Origin: Athripsodes cinereus
Taxonomy: Eukaryota; Arthropoda; Insecta; Trichoptera; Leptoceridae
Direction: 5' to 3'
Length of the DNA stretch: 64,000 nucleotides
Assembly (NCBI GenBank): GCA_947579605.1
Contig: OX388313.1
Span: forward strand, 5,332,001-5,396,000
The notes beneath the pieces are model-generated. The model had not been told where the DNA came from. It did not search any database and saw only the letters and a list, made by a program, of their open reading frames with translations. The translations under genes and the position numbers were made by a program. Positions 1 to 11,429 of the stretch are shown here, piece by piece (position 1 is the stretch's first letter; each line of letters opens with the position of its first letter).

Positions 1-582
1 TGTTTTATAATATAATCACATAACCATAAATAATGACATTGGAAGTTAATTATACCTACAACAATTAAAATGTTTTGATGAAATTTATAATTAATTATTA
101 AAATAATATGCTGCCAAAATTACCTTTGTTTCTAATATAATTTTCCAATCAAATTTTAATTAGTTATAATTAACTAATTAAAATTTAATTTCATTTACAA
201 AATTATATAAATTATATTTTGATTATCGAAAATAAAAAGCGTTTGGAAACAACCACAATTTTCAATTCAACTATTTTTGATATAATTATTATTTTGTATT
301 GGTGAGTAATTCGATACATCACCTGTTATTTGCGTTTCATTATTTTCGCTTTTACGAATTTCTGATATCAGTCGATATCCAATTATTTTAATTATCATTA
401 TAATTAATAATTATCCCTTTAAAAAAATAAAATTTGAAAAATACTTTTTAAATTATTTTATGTGTTAAACGGAAAGGTCCGTGGAGATTCCGGCAAAAAA
501 TGAATCTCCAAATCCTACATTTAAGTTGAAAAAATAAAAAATAAACAAAACAATGGCTCTTAGACAAATGTGAACTTTATAA
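1..582. other. AT-rich stretch, no gene seen
   Basis: Very AT-rich sequence with only short stop-riddled frames. A donor-like GTGAGT occurs at about 302, but no adjoining frame can be linked to it. Nothing else is recognisable. Confidence 0.6.
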
Positions 583-745
583 CTTCTACTAGTACCACAC
601 CATTACGGCTTATCCCACAAGTGGGGTTACCAGCAGACCAGCTGTATGTAGTAAAAGTGCGAGCTATCCTCTCCATGTCAATAAAAGTTAAGACATTCAG
701 GGTGTATAAACGTCATCGCCGAATTTAAGATGTAAATTGTCTTTA
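583..745 (-). mobile_element. SINE-like family A copy, 3' two-thirds
   Basis: Shows the family A landmarks on the opposite strand: the 3' end with TATCCCACAAGTGGGG at 611-626, then AGCAGACCAGCTG, GACATTCAGG and CATCGCCGAATTTAAGATG. The element's 3' tail (TAG-rich) lies at the left edge near 585-597. The 5' third of the family is missing. Family A is identified only by comparison with about 25 other copies in this window; the best is 61362-61620. Confidence 0.7.
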
Positions 746-1135
746 TAATACAATCCATAATCTTGATAAAAGAAATCAATAACTTAATATAAACTTTCTT
801 TCATATGTTTTAACGCTTTGATATAGAAGTATTTTATTATCAACGATGTGCTTTTGGCCATTTGAAATTTTCTCGATGAAAAAAATACGAAGAAATTATT
901 CAGATATTTAATTTTGATATTCTCAAACAAAACCTTACCATGATCATTGTCTCCCTTACTAATTATGTCATAGAAATAACGGATTTCATTTAGGACATTC
1001 ACCGAACATATGCAACACTTTCATATCTGAATATCTTACATACCTGAAAACAAAAACATTTTGAATGGAAGAAGCTTTTTCACTTCATTTGATACAAAGA
1101 AGAATAATACCTAAGATTTTTTTTTAAGGAAAAAC
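746..1135. other. AT-rich stretch, nothing recognised
   Basis: Short frames on both strands without motifs. No repeat found elsewhere in the window was recognised here. Confidence 0.5.
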
Positions 1136-1262
1136 AAATGTGTTTTTCTACTTCATTGATTTTTTATCATAGAGACGTCATTCGTCTATCAAGGACATTG
1201 TCTATCTTTAAAAGACAACAGACGTCTCTCTTAGTAAAAATCAAAATAATAGAAAAAATATA
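1136..1262. repeat. Foldback (hairpin) family L copy 1
   Basis: An imperfect inverted repeat. The left arm contains AGAGACGTCATTCGTCT near 1171-1187 and the right arm contains AGACGTCTCTCTTAGTAAAAA near 1220-1240. Arms extend outward through TTTTCTACTTCATTGATTTT and its complement. The centre (AAGGACATTGTC) is shared with the copy at 63340-63460. It is probably a non-autonomous foldback/MITE-like element. No coding capacity. Confidence 0.55.
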
Positions 1263-1756
1263 TGTTTTTAATTTCATTATGGGATTTCACTACGTACCTA
1301 AACACCAACACAGTGAACAGAACATTTTTATTCCATTTTATTTTATTCTATGTAACCTATTTACACATTGTTAAATTCTCATCGAAAAAATATATTGTAT
1401 ATATTTTCTTCTTACCTACATAGTAGGCGGATTTATCGGTGTATTGGAATTTCTTCCAACTAACCTTAAAGACCGTTAAATAAATCATCGCCTTCATCAT
1501 CATAGTCCGTTATTTGGGAAATCGATTCCGTATATTTATGTTATGTATAAGGTGAAGAAAATTCTTTCCATCCATAAATTCCAGTGTATAGTTTCCTGGG
1601 TCCTTTTATGTATTATATTATTTTCCTGTACCTTAAATATGACAGGGAAGAAATTTTAAGGATGCCAATAGGCAAACAGTTTCATCAATCAATCGAGAGA
1701 ACTCGGATTACCACTAAATAAAAAATTTAGTAATTTTAAATAATTGATTGTTTAGT
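1263..1756. other. No recognisable gene or repeat
   Basis: The first 50 bases resemble the flank of the family L copy near 63470, so that element may extend to about 1310. Nothing recognised beyond. Confidence 0.45.
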
Positions 1757-1830
1757 AATAATAATATTCTAGACAACTTGGTTTGCGCCGTTTTGTGAAA
1801 AATCACCGCTAGAGCACACTTATTTTTATT
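1757..1830 (-). mobile_element. Family R LINE 3' end fragment
   Basis: On the minus strand it reads an AG(C)GGTGATTTTT segment, then TTCACAAAACGGCGCAAACC, then GTTGTCTAGA and an AATAAT-type tail. The same string occurs at 37362-37446 (minus) and as the 77-bp insertion at 58014-58090. It is short and non-coding, with a trinucleotide tail as expected for an extremely 5'-truncated LINE. Confidence 0.6.
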
Positions 1831-3060
1831 AATCTCTTTACTGTAAGGTTTCATTAATTCAATTTAGTTTAAAAAAACAAACAAAATATCAGATACTCTG
1901 ATTTATCTTTTTTGCTTAACGCTTGATTAATGCTTGGGTTTGTCTCGAATTTGAAAGTAAAATGTCCTGTCCGAAATCCATTCCACCTTCAAAAAGACAA
2001 GTTATTGCACAGTATGAAACTGGAGACATTTTTTAATCATATTTAATTCAAAAAATAATTTAATGAGACGATTCCTAAATATGTTATAATAAAAGTTCAC
2101 ATACCTATATTTCTGTTTACCGTTTTTTTTTATTGTTTTTCATGTTATTTTCTTTCAAATAAATATTACTTCAAATAACGGAATAGTTTCATTTGTTGAA
2201 CAGAAATACTCGTGAAGTTTTGGGCATCTCTCCATCTTTTCTGAGAATTTTCCAATATCATGTAAATGACAGACGAAGATGTTATCCGCCACCCATCCTT
2301 ATTTTTAATTGTCTATAAGGAGACGACTCGCGTTTTAATTATAAGCAGTTATTCTTCTGAGAACCTCACCTCTGGGCTATATTGTGAGGGTATAGATAGA
2401 TAAACAGATGCTGAAACAGTTTTGTTTAGGAGCTTTTCATCCCTATTCCAGTATTCTAGATACAGGACGCACTTGATGTAATAGCGCATTATGATTTAGT
2501 GTCGATATATCACACAGCCATCTTGAACCTTGTTTTCTATATATTATATTATACTTTCTTCATCCCCTAAGGATACCATATCTTATTATTATTATTTGGG
2601 TGCTGCCTCCTGCGACTCTTGTCTCATTTTCGCTCCTTCTTCATCTCAAGGATCTATGATCCCTTACCAAGTACCGACTTCTACCACTCTGTAATGAGAG
2701 GTGGTTAAGCCTACATAATTTTATCATCCTGGCGTTTTATTATTTTTCCCGTTGTGATGTATTTGATTTTTCCAGAATTCTTGCCTTATATTTATTTATT
2801 TATGAGTGCATTTGTAGCCAAGACTTTGACCTAAAAAAGGATTACAGAACAACCATTTTATGCATCTTTTCTTTTTCTTTCTACAATCGCGGCATCTCTC
2901 ACAAATAGAGTAAGTAGTTGACTTTCAGCATCTAATGATGATATAGGTTTTCCTCAATGTGACAATGAAAAATAATGCCTTCAGGATGAGCACTATACCT
3001 ACTTAATAAACGAATTTTAACTTTTAAATGGTTAATACATATGAGATATTTTACGTAAAT
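1831..3060. other. Mostly unclassified; scraps of LINE tails
   Basis: At 2370-2405 a GTGAGGGTATAGATAGATA string resembles the 3' tail of family B, but the rest of the element is not recognisable. A moderately GC-rich piece at 2597-2740 next to a TTATTATTATT run (2584-2597) could be a minus-strand LINE 3' end with an AAT tail; no protein was recognised. TATTTATTTATTTAT at about 2789-2803 may be another LINE tail. Confidence 0.35.
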
Positions 3061-3205
3061 CTAATAAATGCTTTTCTTTTTGTTTACAGGTAATTACAAA
3101 CTCTTTCAACTTGTTCAGCACGTGTACATCCTCTAAGGTCTAGTCATGGCCAAGAAGCAAAACCTTCAAGCATCATTTTAAATAATAATGTATGTAAATA
3201 AAATT
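3061..3205 (+). CDS. Candidate terminal exon of an unknown gene
   Basis: A good 3' splice acceptor is visible: CTAAT branch-like site at 3061-3065, pyrimidine run, then ACAG ending at 3089. From 3090 one frame reads a 14-residue open stretch (NYKLFQLVQHVYIL) ending in TAA at 3134-3136. A poly(A) signal AATAAA follows at 3197-3202. The combination fits a short last exon with a 3' UTR on the plus strand, with the rest of the gene upstream outside the window. The peptide is not recognised. AT-rich DNA produces acceptor-like strings by chance, so this is only a candidate. Confidence 0.25.
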
Positions 3206-3679
3206 CATAAAGTCAAAAATTACTACAATGTGGAAAACACCTACTACATTTTTTTATCGTTCAAAACACTCATAACTGTGAAGATTTTAAACTATGTATT
3301 ATGAAACAATCAAAATAGGCTTCAATAGACATCTTTGAAACACATTTATGTTCCTATTACAAATAGCCGATAGATACTTGAAGTTCATTATTATGAAAGA
3401 TCCTTTGTGTATGAATATTATTGTCTTTCCTTTCCCATAACGAGACTCACTATTTTCCAATTTTCTTCCCTCGCAAGGTGTAGAAAAGAAACAAAGTGTT
3501 GGCAATATAAAAATAACCGTTTTCCACTTTGACTCGGGGATAAAAAAATACAACTGACCTTTTTGAAATACGAACTTTGTGACACACTCTCACCAGGAGC
3601 GCAATTTTTTCAACAGAATTGTAATTATTTTTTTATGGAAAAATAATTAGGTATCAATCTTGGTAAGATCGGACAACTG
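3206..3679. other. No recognisable gene or repeat
   Basis: Short frames only. The 84-codon minus-strand frame here shows no motif or family resemblance. Confidence 0.5.
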
Positions 3680-3926
3680 TTGTTCATGTTTGTTTTTTTT
3701 AAATTGTATTTATGTAAACTCCTGTCTATCAATTTCCATTTTTTTTCTCCTTTTTTATTTAAATGTGACAACCTTATGGGCTTTGAATATATTACAAATT
3801 GTTATAATGTGTACACTTATAAATGGGGCAATGTATTGATTCCTTATTTGACTATATTGTTTTGTTATTATGTATATATGTTGTCTGTAGTGTACTGTTG
3901 ATGCTAAATAAATAAATAAATAAATC
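3680..3926 (+). mobile_element. Probable LINE 3' end with AAAT tail
   Basis: A stretch ending in TGTACTGTTGATGCT followed by a (TAAA)n run at 3905-3926. A 3' terminal tetranucleotide tail after a non-coding segment is typical of CR1/jockey-like LINE ends. No reverse transcriptase residue pattern is visible, so the assignment rests on the tail and layout. Confidence 0.35.
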
Positions 3927-4865
3927 TTAACCAAAACTTTCACCAAAGCGTCAGAATAGAAAATGTGGAAAAGTCAACAACTAAGGTTTGTATGAACATA
4001 ATTACTAATGGAACCAATTCCTGGTTTTTGGACATAAGTTATGAGGCGAATTACAAAAACGTGTACGAGTAATGTGATTTTAATTTTATGAGAGTACTTC
4101 GAAAATAATATACAGGTTAAACTGAAATCAAAAAAACCAATATGCAACTTCTTCTTTTTGTTATAGATGAGAAAAAGGCTCATAAAATCAAGGTATTGAA
4201 CCAAAATCCGACCAAGTTATCCAAACAATGATCCGTGTCTTTTTCCACTTTTAGGATATCCAACAACTCCAAACTAAGTATATAAGGACACAGCTTTCAA
4301 AGGTTTCAATGGCGTCCTATTTACTACATACAGAACACATACATAGTTAGACTGTATGAATACCAATATATTTATTACACCTTACATAAAATGGCATATT
4401 CCATAAGAATATTTATCAAAACTTCAGACCATAAATAAATTTATCATTCTTATAAGTTTTATGTACACTTTCTTCCATTTCAAGAGTTGTATCTTGAAAA
4501 TATTTTATATAAAATCATCTTCCTCTGAATATTTCTATAAAAATGATAATTCCGCTTCTGAGACCAACTCCGTATACACCGAGACTAAATAACATAATGA
4601 AAAGAAACTACAACAACGACCTGTGGTCCCTCCTAACGACACATCTAACGGCCGTTATATGTTCATCCTCCACTTATAATAACGGAAGGATATCGTTATT
4701 AATAATAATAATAATATGTAGTAACGACAAGACGAAGGTACAAGGATTTCATAGGTAGAAAATATTTTATTAAAATATGTAATTTTTATGTTACAACTAA
4801 ATGATATTTAGGAATATTTTTAAACATTATATCATCTTTTTATACAATTGTGATTTTTTAAGCAA
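3927..4865. other. AT-rich stretch with a TAA microsatellite
   Basis: A (TAA)n run lies at about 4699-4716. Short frames on both strands show no motif. Nothing else was recognised. Confidence 0.5.
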
Positions 4866-5250
4866 ATAAGGTAGCCAGCGGATTAATTTTGTATAATAAA
4901 TATTCAAGTTGTTCTCTCCGTGCCATTGAGAAATAAGAACATCAAAATGAGGTAAATTGAAACAAATGCTTCTTTCAACTGTAAACTAATGATCACGAGA
5001 GAGACGTCTTTCGACTTATCAGGTTATAATCAAAATATCATTATCAATCGATTGATGATGACCTGATAAGTGGAGAGAGGTCTCTCTCGCGACCAATAAC
5101 TTATAATAGAAAGAAATTTGTTTCAATTTACCTTGGAATTTTGCGCACCGTCACAATTAAAAACATCAAAATATGTAATTTAGCATATCTCATCGCTGAG
5201 ATGAAAACATTTGTCAAACGTTTTAAAAATTCCTGCCTTAAATCTTGTCA
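4866..5250 (-). mobile_element. SINE-like family A copy split by a foldback element
   Basis: Family A landmarks on the opposite strand run from GGTAGCCAGCGGATT (4870) through CTCTCCGTGCC to ACATCAAAAT. They resume after the hairpin at 4950-5134 with AAACATCAAAATATG and CATCGCTGA. ACATCAAAAT occurs on both sides (4939-4948 and 5163-5172) and could be the target duplication, or could reflect overlap of two A scraps. Confidence 0.5.
4950..5134. repeat. Foldback family L copy 2, about 73-bp arms
   Basis: Left arm 4950-5023 and right arm 5062-5134 are imperfect reverse complements. Outer ends are GGTAAATTGAAACAAAT and its complement ATTTGTTTCAATTTACC. Inner ends are CTTATCAGG and CCTGATAAG. Both arms carry GAGAGAGAC. 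The spacer is AT-rich and includes ATCGAT. No coding capacity. It sits inside a family A copy. Confidence 0.65.
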
Positions 5251-5769
5251 ATCAAATGTCATGAAAGGGGTGTTAGCCGGCACTAGGAAACGGCGAATCT
5301 CATGTGCGTGAGACAGACACTCTTCCTCTAGGGTGCCGATGAACTCTTTGGCATTAGGTGAAGTCGGGGTATACCGGTTTGGTCAGGTCACCAGTTTGGC
5401 TGGCTAGGTATATAGGTATGCCGATTGTTCGGCGTTCACCTTTGTGTATTTAAGAGAGACTCCAATGGAAAGAATAAATAGGTGATTTAGCCAAAAGAGT
5501 TTGATTATCAGAAGGGATATTTTTCATAATAATTTCTCATCAAAATTCTAAGTTATCCCTCGTATCAGATTGAGGATCTGATAAGAAAGATTGTGGAATC
5601 AGGTTTCTTTAGAAATGAGAGATATTAGTGTCTGGTACTTACATGTAATTAACGATCACAAATTACAATATTAAATCTTAATAATTATAAGTCAAAATGT
5701 TATAAGTAGTATGGCGCTATATAATAATCGCCAGCGAAAGTTAATGTAGAAATGACACAAGTAATATGT
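5251..5769. other. Unclassified, GC-richer block at 5270-5480
   Basis: From GGGGTGTTAGCCGGCACTAG to about 5480 the base composition is clearly richer in G+C than the flanks, and no open frame spans it. It may be an old repeat; no second copy was found in the window. Confidence 0.35.
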
Positions 5770-5930
5770 ATGTGCACATCGCGGGTGGTAGGAGACGACT
5801 GATTAGTCGGTGCTCCAACCGCGGCTCGCCGCTGTGCGACGGTGCGCTGCGCCTGCGCATGGGTGTGCGGCGGAATGTTCTGGAACCTTCGAGGCCGCCA
5901 CAAACTCCATACATTATATTAATTGCATAA
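5770..5930. promoter_or_regulatory. GC-rich island with four-unit heat shock element
   Basis: A sharp GC/CpG-rich block in AT-rich surroundings. At 5873-5890 the sequence is GAATGTTCTGGAACCTTC, that is GAA-nn-TTC-nn-GAA-nn-TTC, four perfectly spaced alternating units of the HSF binding site. Upstream at about 5847-5859, TGCGCCTGCGCA resembles the NRF1/ewg consensus with one mismatch. A TATA-like ATTATATTAA follows near 5915-5925. This fits a heat-inducible promoter or enhancer, but no convincing downstream gene is seen. The 84-codon plus frame across it (5810-6064) has no recognised domain. HSF function is inference from the motif. Confidence 0.4.
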
Positions 5931-6494
5931 ATATTTTGTTTTATATTTTGGTTCATTTTCTAAAAGGTACTTTTATTTGTGATATGGTTTGCTTTGAGTT
6001 ATGCAGTCATCTGAAAAATTGCACTTTTAGTTGCGAAAATAATCAAATGTTCATTTTTCCATGAAGAATTATTCGTATTGGATAATAAAAACAAATTCGC
6101 TTTGCGTATCTGAATTTATATGTATTTAACCCCCTCGGGTCAATAATGATAAAATTAATTTGAATTAAATGCCTTTTGGCAAATTGTTGTCAGTTTGTCG
6201 GTCTTTGTTGAATCCAATTATTCGCATTTCGTTAAGTGTTTAACATAATACGTATTGCAGAACAACGCAAATTGAAGAGGCAGTTAGAACAAGGACGCAT
6301 GAGACTTTTTTGGAGATTGCACAAATAAATTCTTCGGTGTAGTGTCTATGCCCATAATTATTTTCTTTGAGATGTTTTGATTCGTAACATTATATCCCTT
6401 TTTCATTTGAATAGTCAATTTTAATTAAGTTTTGATTTCATTTTCAGTTCCATATTTTTTCTCACTATACATTTTTTCTTATATTTTGTATTTA
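5931..6494. other. No recognisable gene or repeat
   Basis: If the island at 5770-5930 is a promoter firing rightwards, its transcript would begin here. No long frame and no repeat family seen. Confidence 0.45.
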
Positions 6495-6696
6495 TTACCG
6501 TCCGCAAGGGTTCTGTCGACCCGGGCGTCCTTCATCCACAATACACCATTCTTATAACATCGACATCAGAGCGCAGGGAATGTCGTGGGAAGATATGACG
6601 CGATTGGCACAGAGACGCTCTGAATGGAGGAGGCTGGTTTTTGCCCTGTGCTCACAAGAGGAGCATTGAGGGCGATAATTGATTGATATAAAGAAT
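6495..6696 (+). mobile_element. LINE family C 3' end fragment
   Basis: Matches the other C copies from CCGTCCGCAAGGGTTC through GACATCAGAGCGCAGGGAATG and TGGCACAGAGACGCTCTGAA to the TGAGGGCGAT end. The consensus frame encodes a LINE ORF2 C-terminus (DIRAQGMSWEEVTQLAQRR, then SEWRRL). This copy is diverged and not open throughout. The tail is degenerate (ATTGATTGAT). Confidence 0.7.
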
Positions 6697-7454
6697 AAAA
6701 CCCTTTAAATGATTATATAACGTAAATAATATTGAAAGAGACGCAATCCAAAAACCGTATTTCGAAACGCTTTTTGGCTTATCGGCCCTTGTTCTAACTA
6801 CAACGTCAATTGAATCACAAAAAAGAAAAAAATACAATAAGTGACAACGACTTTGAACGAGTTCAAAAAAGGGTTTAAAATGTCCTAAATAACAGCAAAA
6901 AAAGTATTTCTCGATTACGCCGTGCTTTTGAATTGCCCATTAAAAGCCTACTTCTACACATTGTGTGAAACTGCTAAAGCTTTTTTCGTTTCAGGAAATG
7001 TGACTATATAATATGTATCACTGTCATTATCGCCGCTGAAAAAAAAGTGTGAATACGAAATTGCAACCAACAGCGTTTAATCAAATAATATAATCTGCGC
7101 AAACGTTTTGAAGCAGACTGCCGACGACTGAACAAATAGAAGATTTCTAATAGCCAGTTGAAATTATAATTACTTCGCTGTATCTGGCTGTTTCGTTACC
7201 ATTCTGTGAAAATATTAAATGAATTATACTCAATTTACTTTTTGGTTCTTGATTTTTATCAAATTAAATTTGCAACGTTCAAAACATTTCAACGTCGTGT
7301 TTTTTGCACATATTATTTAGTATTTTATATTTGTAGTAACAGAATTAATATTTACCAATTCAAATGTTTTCTATAATAAAATTCTTAATATATTCGAAAA
7401 CTTGTAAGTCCAGTAATTATTTATTAAAAACTTCATTCCGTTAACTAACTGACT
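6697..7454. other. No recognisable gene or repeat
   Basis: AT-rich. An acceptor-like TTTTTTCGTTTCAG ends near 6994 but no coding exon follows. Nothing else recognised. Confidence 0.5.
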
Positions 7455-7768
7455 CTGCAAAGTTCCCGGTAAAGAAAACACATCCAACTCTTTTCTGTGT
7501 GTTTTCGAATGTCCTGTAAAAAGCAGGTGTTCGTAAAACCTCACGTAAAAGACAATGTCATTTTCAATTCAGCCATAAGTATGCCAATCATCCGAAATAT
7601 CTTATTTTTTAATTACACAGAATGGACAATCTGTATATTAACTGTGCCGGTGTTTAGATAGTAGAATTCCATAAACATATTTTTTTTTTATTTCGTCGAC
7701 AACCTTTATGTTTATGACATGCAGTGAGTCCGCTAGCTACCCCACTTGTGAGATATACCATGATGTAA
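7455..7768 (+). mobile_element. SINE-like family A copy, near full length, interrupted
   Basis: 5' part at 7455-7655 carries AGTTCCCGGTAAAGAA, GTCCTGTAAAAAGCAGGTG and AGCCATAAGTATGCC. The 3' part at 7720-7768 carries GCTAGCTACCCCACTTGTGAG and CCATGATGTA. Between them roughly 65 bp unrelated to family A (with a T run) is inserted. Confidence 0.6.
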
Positions 7769-8362
7769 CATGCTCTTACAAAAATTCAGATCAAAAGGTA
7801 AAAATTATATTTTTCCTTTCATATTTTTCACAGAGCGCAGCCATAATACATCATTACAGATTCTAAGATTGGCATTTACCGTTGGGGCGTTTTGTCAACT
7901 ACAAAAAGAAAAATACCTTTTCATTTCCTTCTTACATATACCAACTTCTTTCTTTTTTGTTTTATTTCCATCCTTTCTCATTCTTTGACATTCTCAGATG
8001 AAGTCTTTTCAAGTTGCACACAATCATTTTTCTTGAATTCACTTTTCGTCTTTTTCTCCCTCTTTCTTCTAATTTTTATTTTATGTTGAATCGTATATTG
8101 GTATAAGAGGACTTGTAGTATTGTATTTTCTTACTCATTCTTTTCTTTCATCTCATTTTTCGCTAGACTAAGGAAGACCATAAAGGAAACATAGCTACCG
8201 ACTTATTGGCCAGACATGTTACACATTGCTCTATGCACTTACCTATATTTTATTTCGCAAAGCGTATGTTCAGTGTCTTCCTAAGAAGGTGTTCTATATA
8301 GTATAGTATTAGGTAGATTATGTTTATGTTTTTCAATTCATATATAACCATTCATCCAACCT
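7769..8362. other. Pyrimidine-rich AT stretch, nothing recognised
   Basis: Long TTC/TTT-rich tracts give 65-72 codon plus frames of low complexity (F, S and L rich). These are not credible proteins. Confidence 0.5.
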
Positions 8363-8558
8363 TGCCATCATGACACGTCCCACAAGTGGATTAGCCAGCG
8401 TATATCATTGTTCTAATAAACATTGAAGTTGTCCTTTTCGTGCCAATAAAAATTAAGACATTCCAGATGGGTGGTGTACCTCATCGCTGAACTGAAGGTA
8501 TTTAATTTAATATTTTTTTACAAATAGTGGCCCTTTACAGGATATTTTACGAATAACT
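8363..8558 (-). mobile_element. SINE-like family A copy
   Basis: Opposite-strand landmarks are present: GTCCCACAAGTGGATTAGCC, GTGCCAATAAAAATTAAGAC, AGATGGGTGG, CTCATCGCTGAA, and CCCTTTACAGGATATTTTACG. The 5' terminal part (the GGTGCTCCAC end) is absent. Confidence 0.65.
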
Positions 8559-11179
8559 AGCTTTTAAAGGATACTCATAATTAACTAAAAAGATTGGAAA
8601 GCCTATTCTTCACGGGAATCATTTGTTTATGAAACATTTTTCCCAATTCTAAATAAACATTTTTTTTACTTATTTGTGACACTTGATATTTTACAAATGT
8701 GTACCCTTTTAAAACAACATTTAATAACTGTGTGATAGAATAATAAATAGATATTTGTGTTCTGGAAATTCGTCTATTAACTAAATTCTGGTCAAGAAAT
8801 GACAAAGCAAAAATAATGTATTGTGTTTATAGTCTGGCTGCATCGATTTCATTGAAGTGATACTAGGTATAATGGCTAGCTACAAAAGTTTTCAAACAAG
8901 TAAATCTCTGTCGGAAAAAGTTTTTGCACTTTAACTGAGTACCTACTTTCAATATATTATGTGCAATATATATCATAATATTACTCTTATATTATATAGC
9001 GATGAGCCATGCAGTCCATCCAGAATGATTTTTTATAGCAAGGAAAATATGACCTGTTAGAATATTACATGATGATCATGATTCTGGATGATTTTATTTT
9101 GATGCCGTTTAACAATCCCTAGACCGTCTCAAGGGCATGAGCTGTTTAGTGCATCAAAAACATAGCCTATAGTATCAAAAAAATTTAATTCAATCGTTTT
9201 TCAAACATCTTATGCATCATATTTTATAATGTAACTAAAACGTACCAATTCAGTTCTTTATCAAAGTAATTCATTTTTTTTGTTTTGAAAATTATTTTTG
9301 AGAAGTTTATCGAATTGCGTGATTTTTAAATAAGTTTCATGTAGATCATATATTGTACATCTTATTCATTGAATAGGCTTTTATTCTGTAAAACTGTATA
9401 TTAATTTATGGAAATAAACACAAACTGTTTGAGTTTAACTATTACATTCAATTATTATAGGTAAAATAGCCTGGTATCCACTCACAAAGTCGAAATTACG
9501 TTTAACAGTGACGTTGTTAGCTGAAACCAGGTAACTGTACCTTTCATTACATATACTGGAACTCAAATAGTTTTTATTTCAATAAAATATTGTTTATCTT
9601 TATCATTTGTCAACTTTGGTAATTTATATAAAATAAATTATTAGAAATACCATAAATTACAAAACAAATTAGTAAAACTAAAGTATCAACCCTTTCACAG
9701 TAACATTTTCCAAATCGAACTTTAACCCGTCAAACTGTAACGTTCTATTATTAACGTATATAGCTTACCATGTAATGCCTAAAGTTCCACGTAATAGGTA
9801 CATATAAGGACGCAGCGATAATTGAAATGTCCAAAGCAAACGTCTAAAGAGATTTACTTCGAGGGAGAAAAGTTTAAGAGCCCGAATTCACTACTGCAGC
9901 CGTTTTCTTCCTTTATTAATATACTCACATCATACTGTTTCTACTTTTATATACTGCAAGTTTGTAAAATATTTCAACCATTTGTCCTGTCTCATTAAAG
10001 CTTTCCTTATATTAAATGCTTTATTTAAACAAGTCTTTGTTCAAGAAATTATCAAAATTGAAAAAAAAAACGTTAATATGAAAAAAAAATATTAGAGCCA
10101 TCAAATTTCGGATTCCCAAATTTATTTAATATTCTATGATAATTACCAATATTTGGGTAACATGAAAGAGATCACATCTTTGCAAATAATTTACCCCCTG
10201 TAAATTTATTTTATTTGAATGCATTTCTCTTTAAAAGTATAGTTTCAGCATACAGTAAGGAATGAAAAATAAACAAATTCATATTTGATATTGTAAAATA
10301 TTGGTTATGATTTAATTATAATTTATAATCTAATTGAACAATGAATTGCTTATATTTATATTTACAAAAAATATTTCTTGGGAATAAGATGAACATATGT
10401 ACCTACTTAGAATAAAAAACAAAATTAATATACACGTAATAATTTTCAATTTCATGATGTCTAAAGAAAGTAATTACCAACAATAAATGAATGATATAAT
10501 TTGTACATGCATAATATTATGCATAATTTGACATTCCAGAACGTATCCAAAGATGTGTGTTTGTGTTGAGGGTAATTTTATCTCACTAAATATGACATAT
10601 TGTCTTCTGTCAAAGACATGATATGTATGTAAACGTACCTACTAATATAATTAAACAAAAGGCCTCAAACATTCATATATGGAGAACTCATCAAACCGGC
10701 TTGTCTTGGACTAATACTAGTTTTCCTTATATACAAGTAGGTAATTATACATATGTAGTATTTCTCTTGATCATGTTAATACTATGAACCATTAAGTGAG
10801 ATATTTACTTCACGAGTGCTGTATCGTCATACGACTTACATAATACAAAGTATGCATGTCTTTGTCTTGTGGTCTTACTTGAACAAAGAAATTATTTCTC
10901 TCTTCATCTGTTGCCATCTGTCCGTCTCTATGTACTTTGAATATTTCTTGAGTTTTCTACTAAGAACAAATGTTTTGTAAATTTTGAAGAAATTTCACAC
11001 ACGTCTTAAATTTAAATTATATAATAGTTTAAATATTGAGTGTTCTATAAAAGGTTAGATGGAAGAATCATACTAGTATTGAAAATTTCGTATTGTTTTG
11101 TTAACACTGTTATAAAATGATGATGTGCATAAATAATAAAATAAATAAATTAAAGGCAAGCGATCGATTAAAAAAAATT
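8559..11179. other. Long AT-rich interval, no gene seen
   Basis: No frame above about 75 codons and no recognised repeat. A weak inverted pair, CCATCCAGAATGAT (about 9017-9030) and ATGATTCTGGATGAT (about 9077-9091), could form a hairpin with a loop of about 45 nt. Confidence 0.5.
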
Positions 11180-11325
11180 GTATTTTATTCATTGATGAGT
11201 TGTGTCACCCATAATGAATGTCTTATTTTTTGGTTGGCACAGAGAGCACTGCTTGCTTGTTTATTGCATGCGGATGATCTGCTGGCTACCCCACTTATGG
11301 GATGTTTTGTGATAGTACAGTGTAG
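11180..11325 (+). mobile_element. SINE-like family A copy, 3' part
   Basis: Carries TCATTGATGAG, CACCCATAATGAATGTCTTA, TTGGCACAGAGAGCACTGC, GATCTGCTGGCTACCCCACT and GGGATG with the GTGATAGTA end. The 72-codon frame over it is an echo of the same frame seen in other A copies, not a host protein. Confidence 0.65.
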
Positions 11326-11429
11326 CATAGAATGATACATTTTATTCGGCATCTTAAAATAAATAAATTCATAAATCTTACTAGAGTAAAATTCATATGG
11401 GAACTTATAGAACTGCTAACCAAGAGTTA

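Noticed and set aside
290..310. Splice donor GTGAGT pairing with the 3090 exon
   Set aside because: The reading phases do not match the candidate last exon, and the upstream frame is low complexity.
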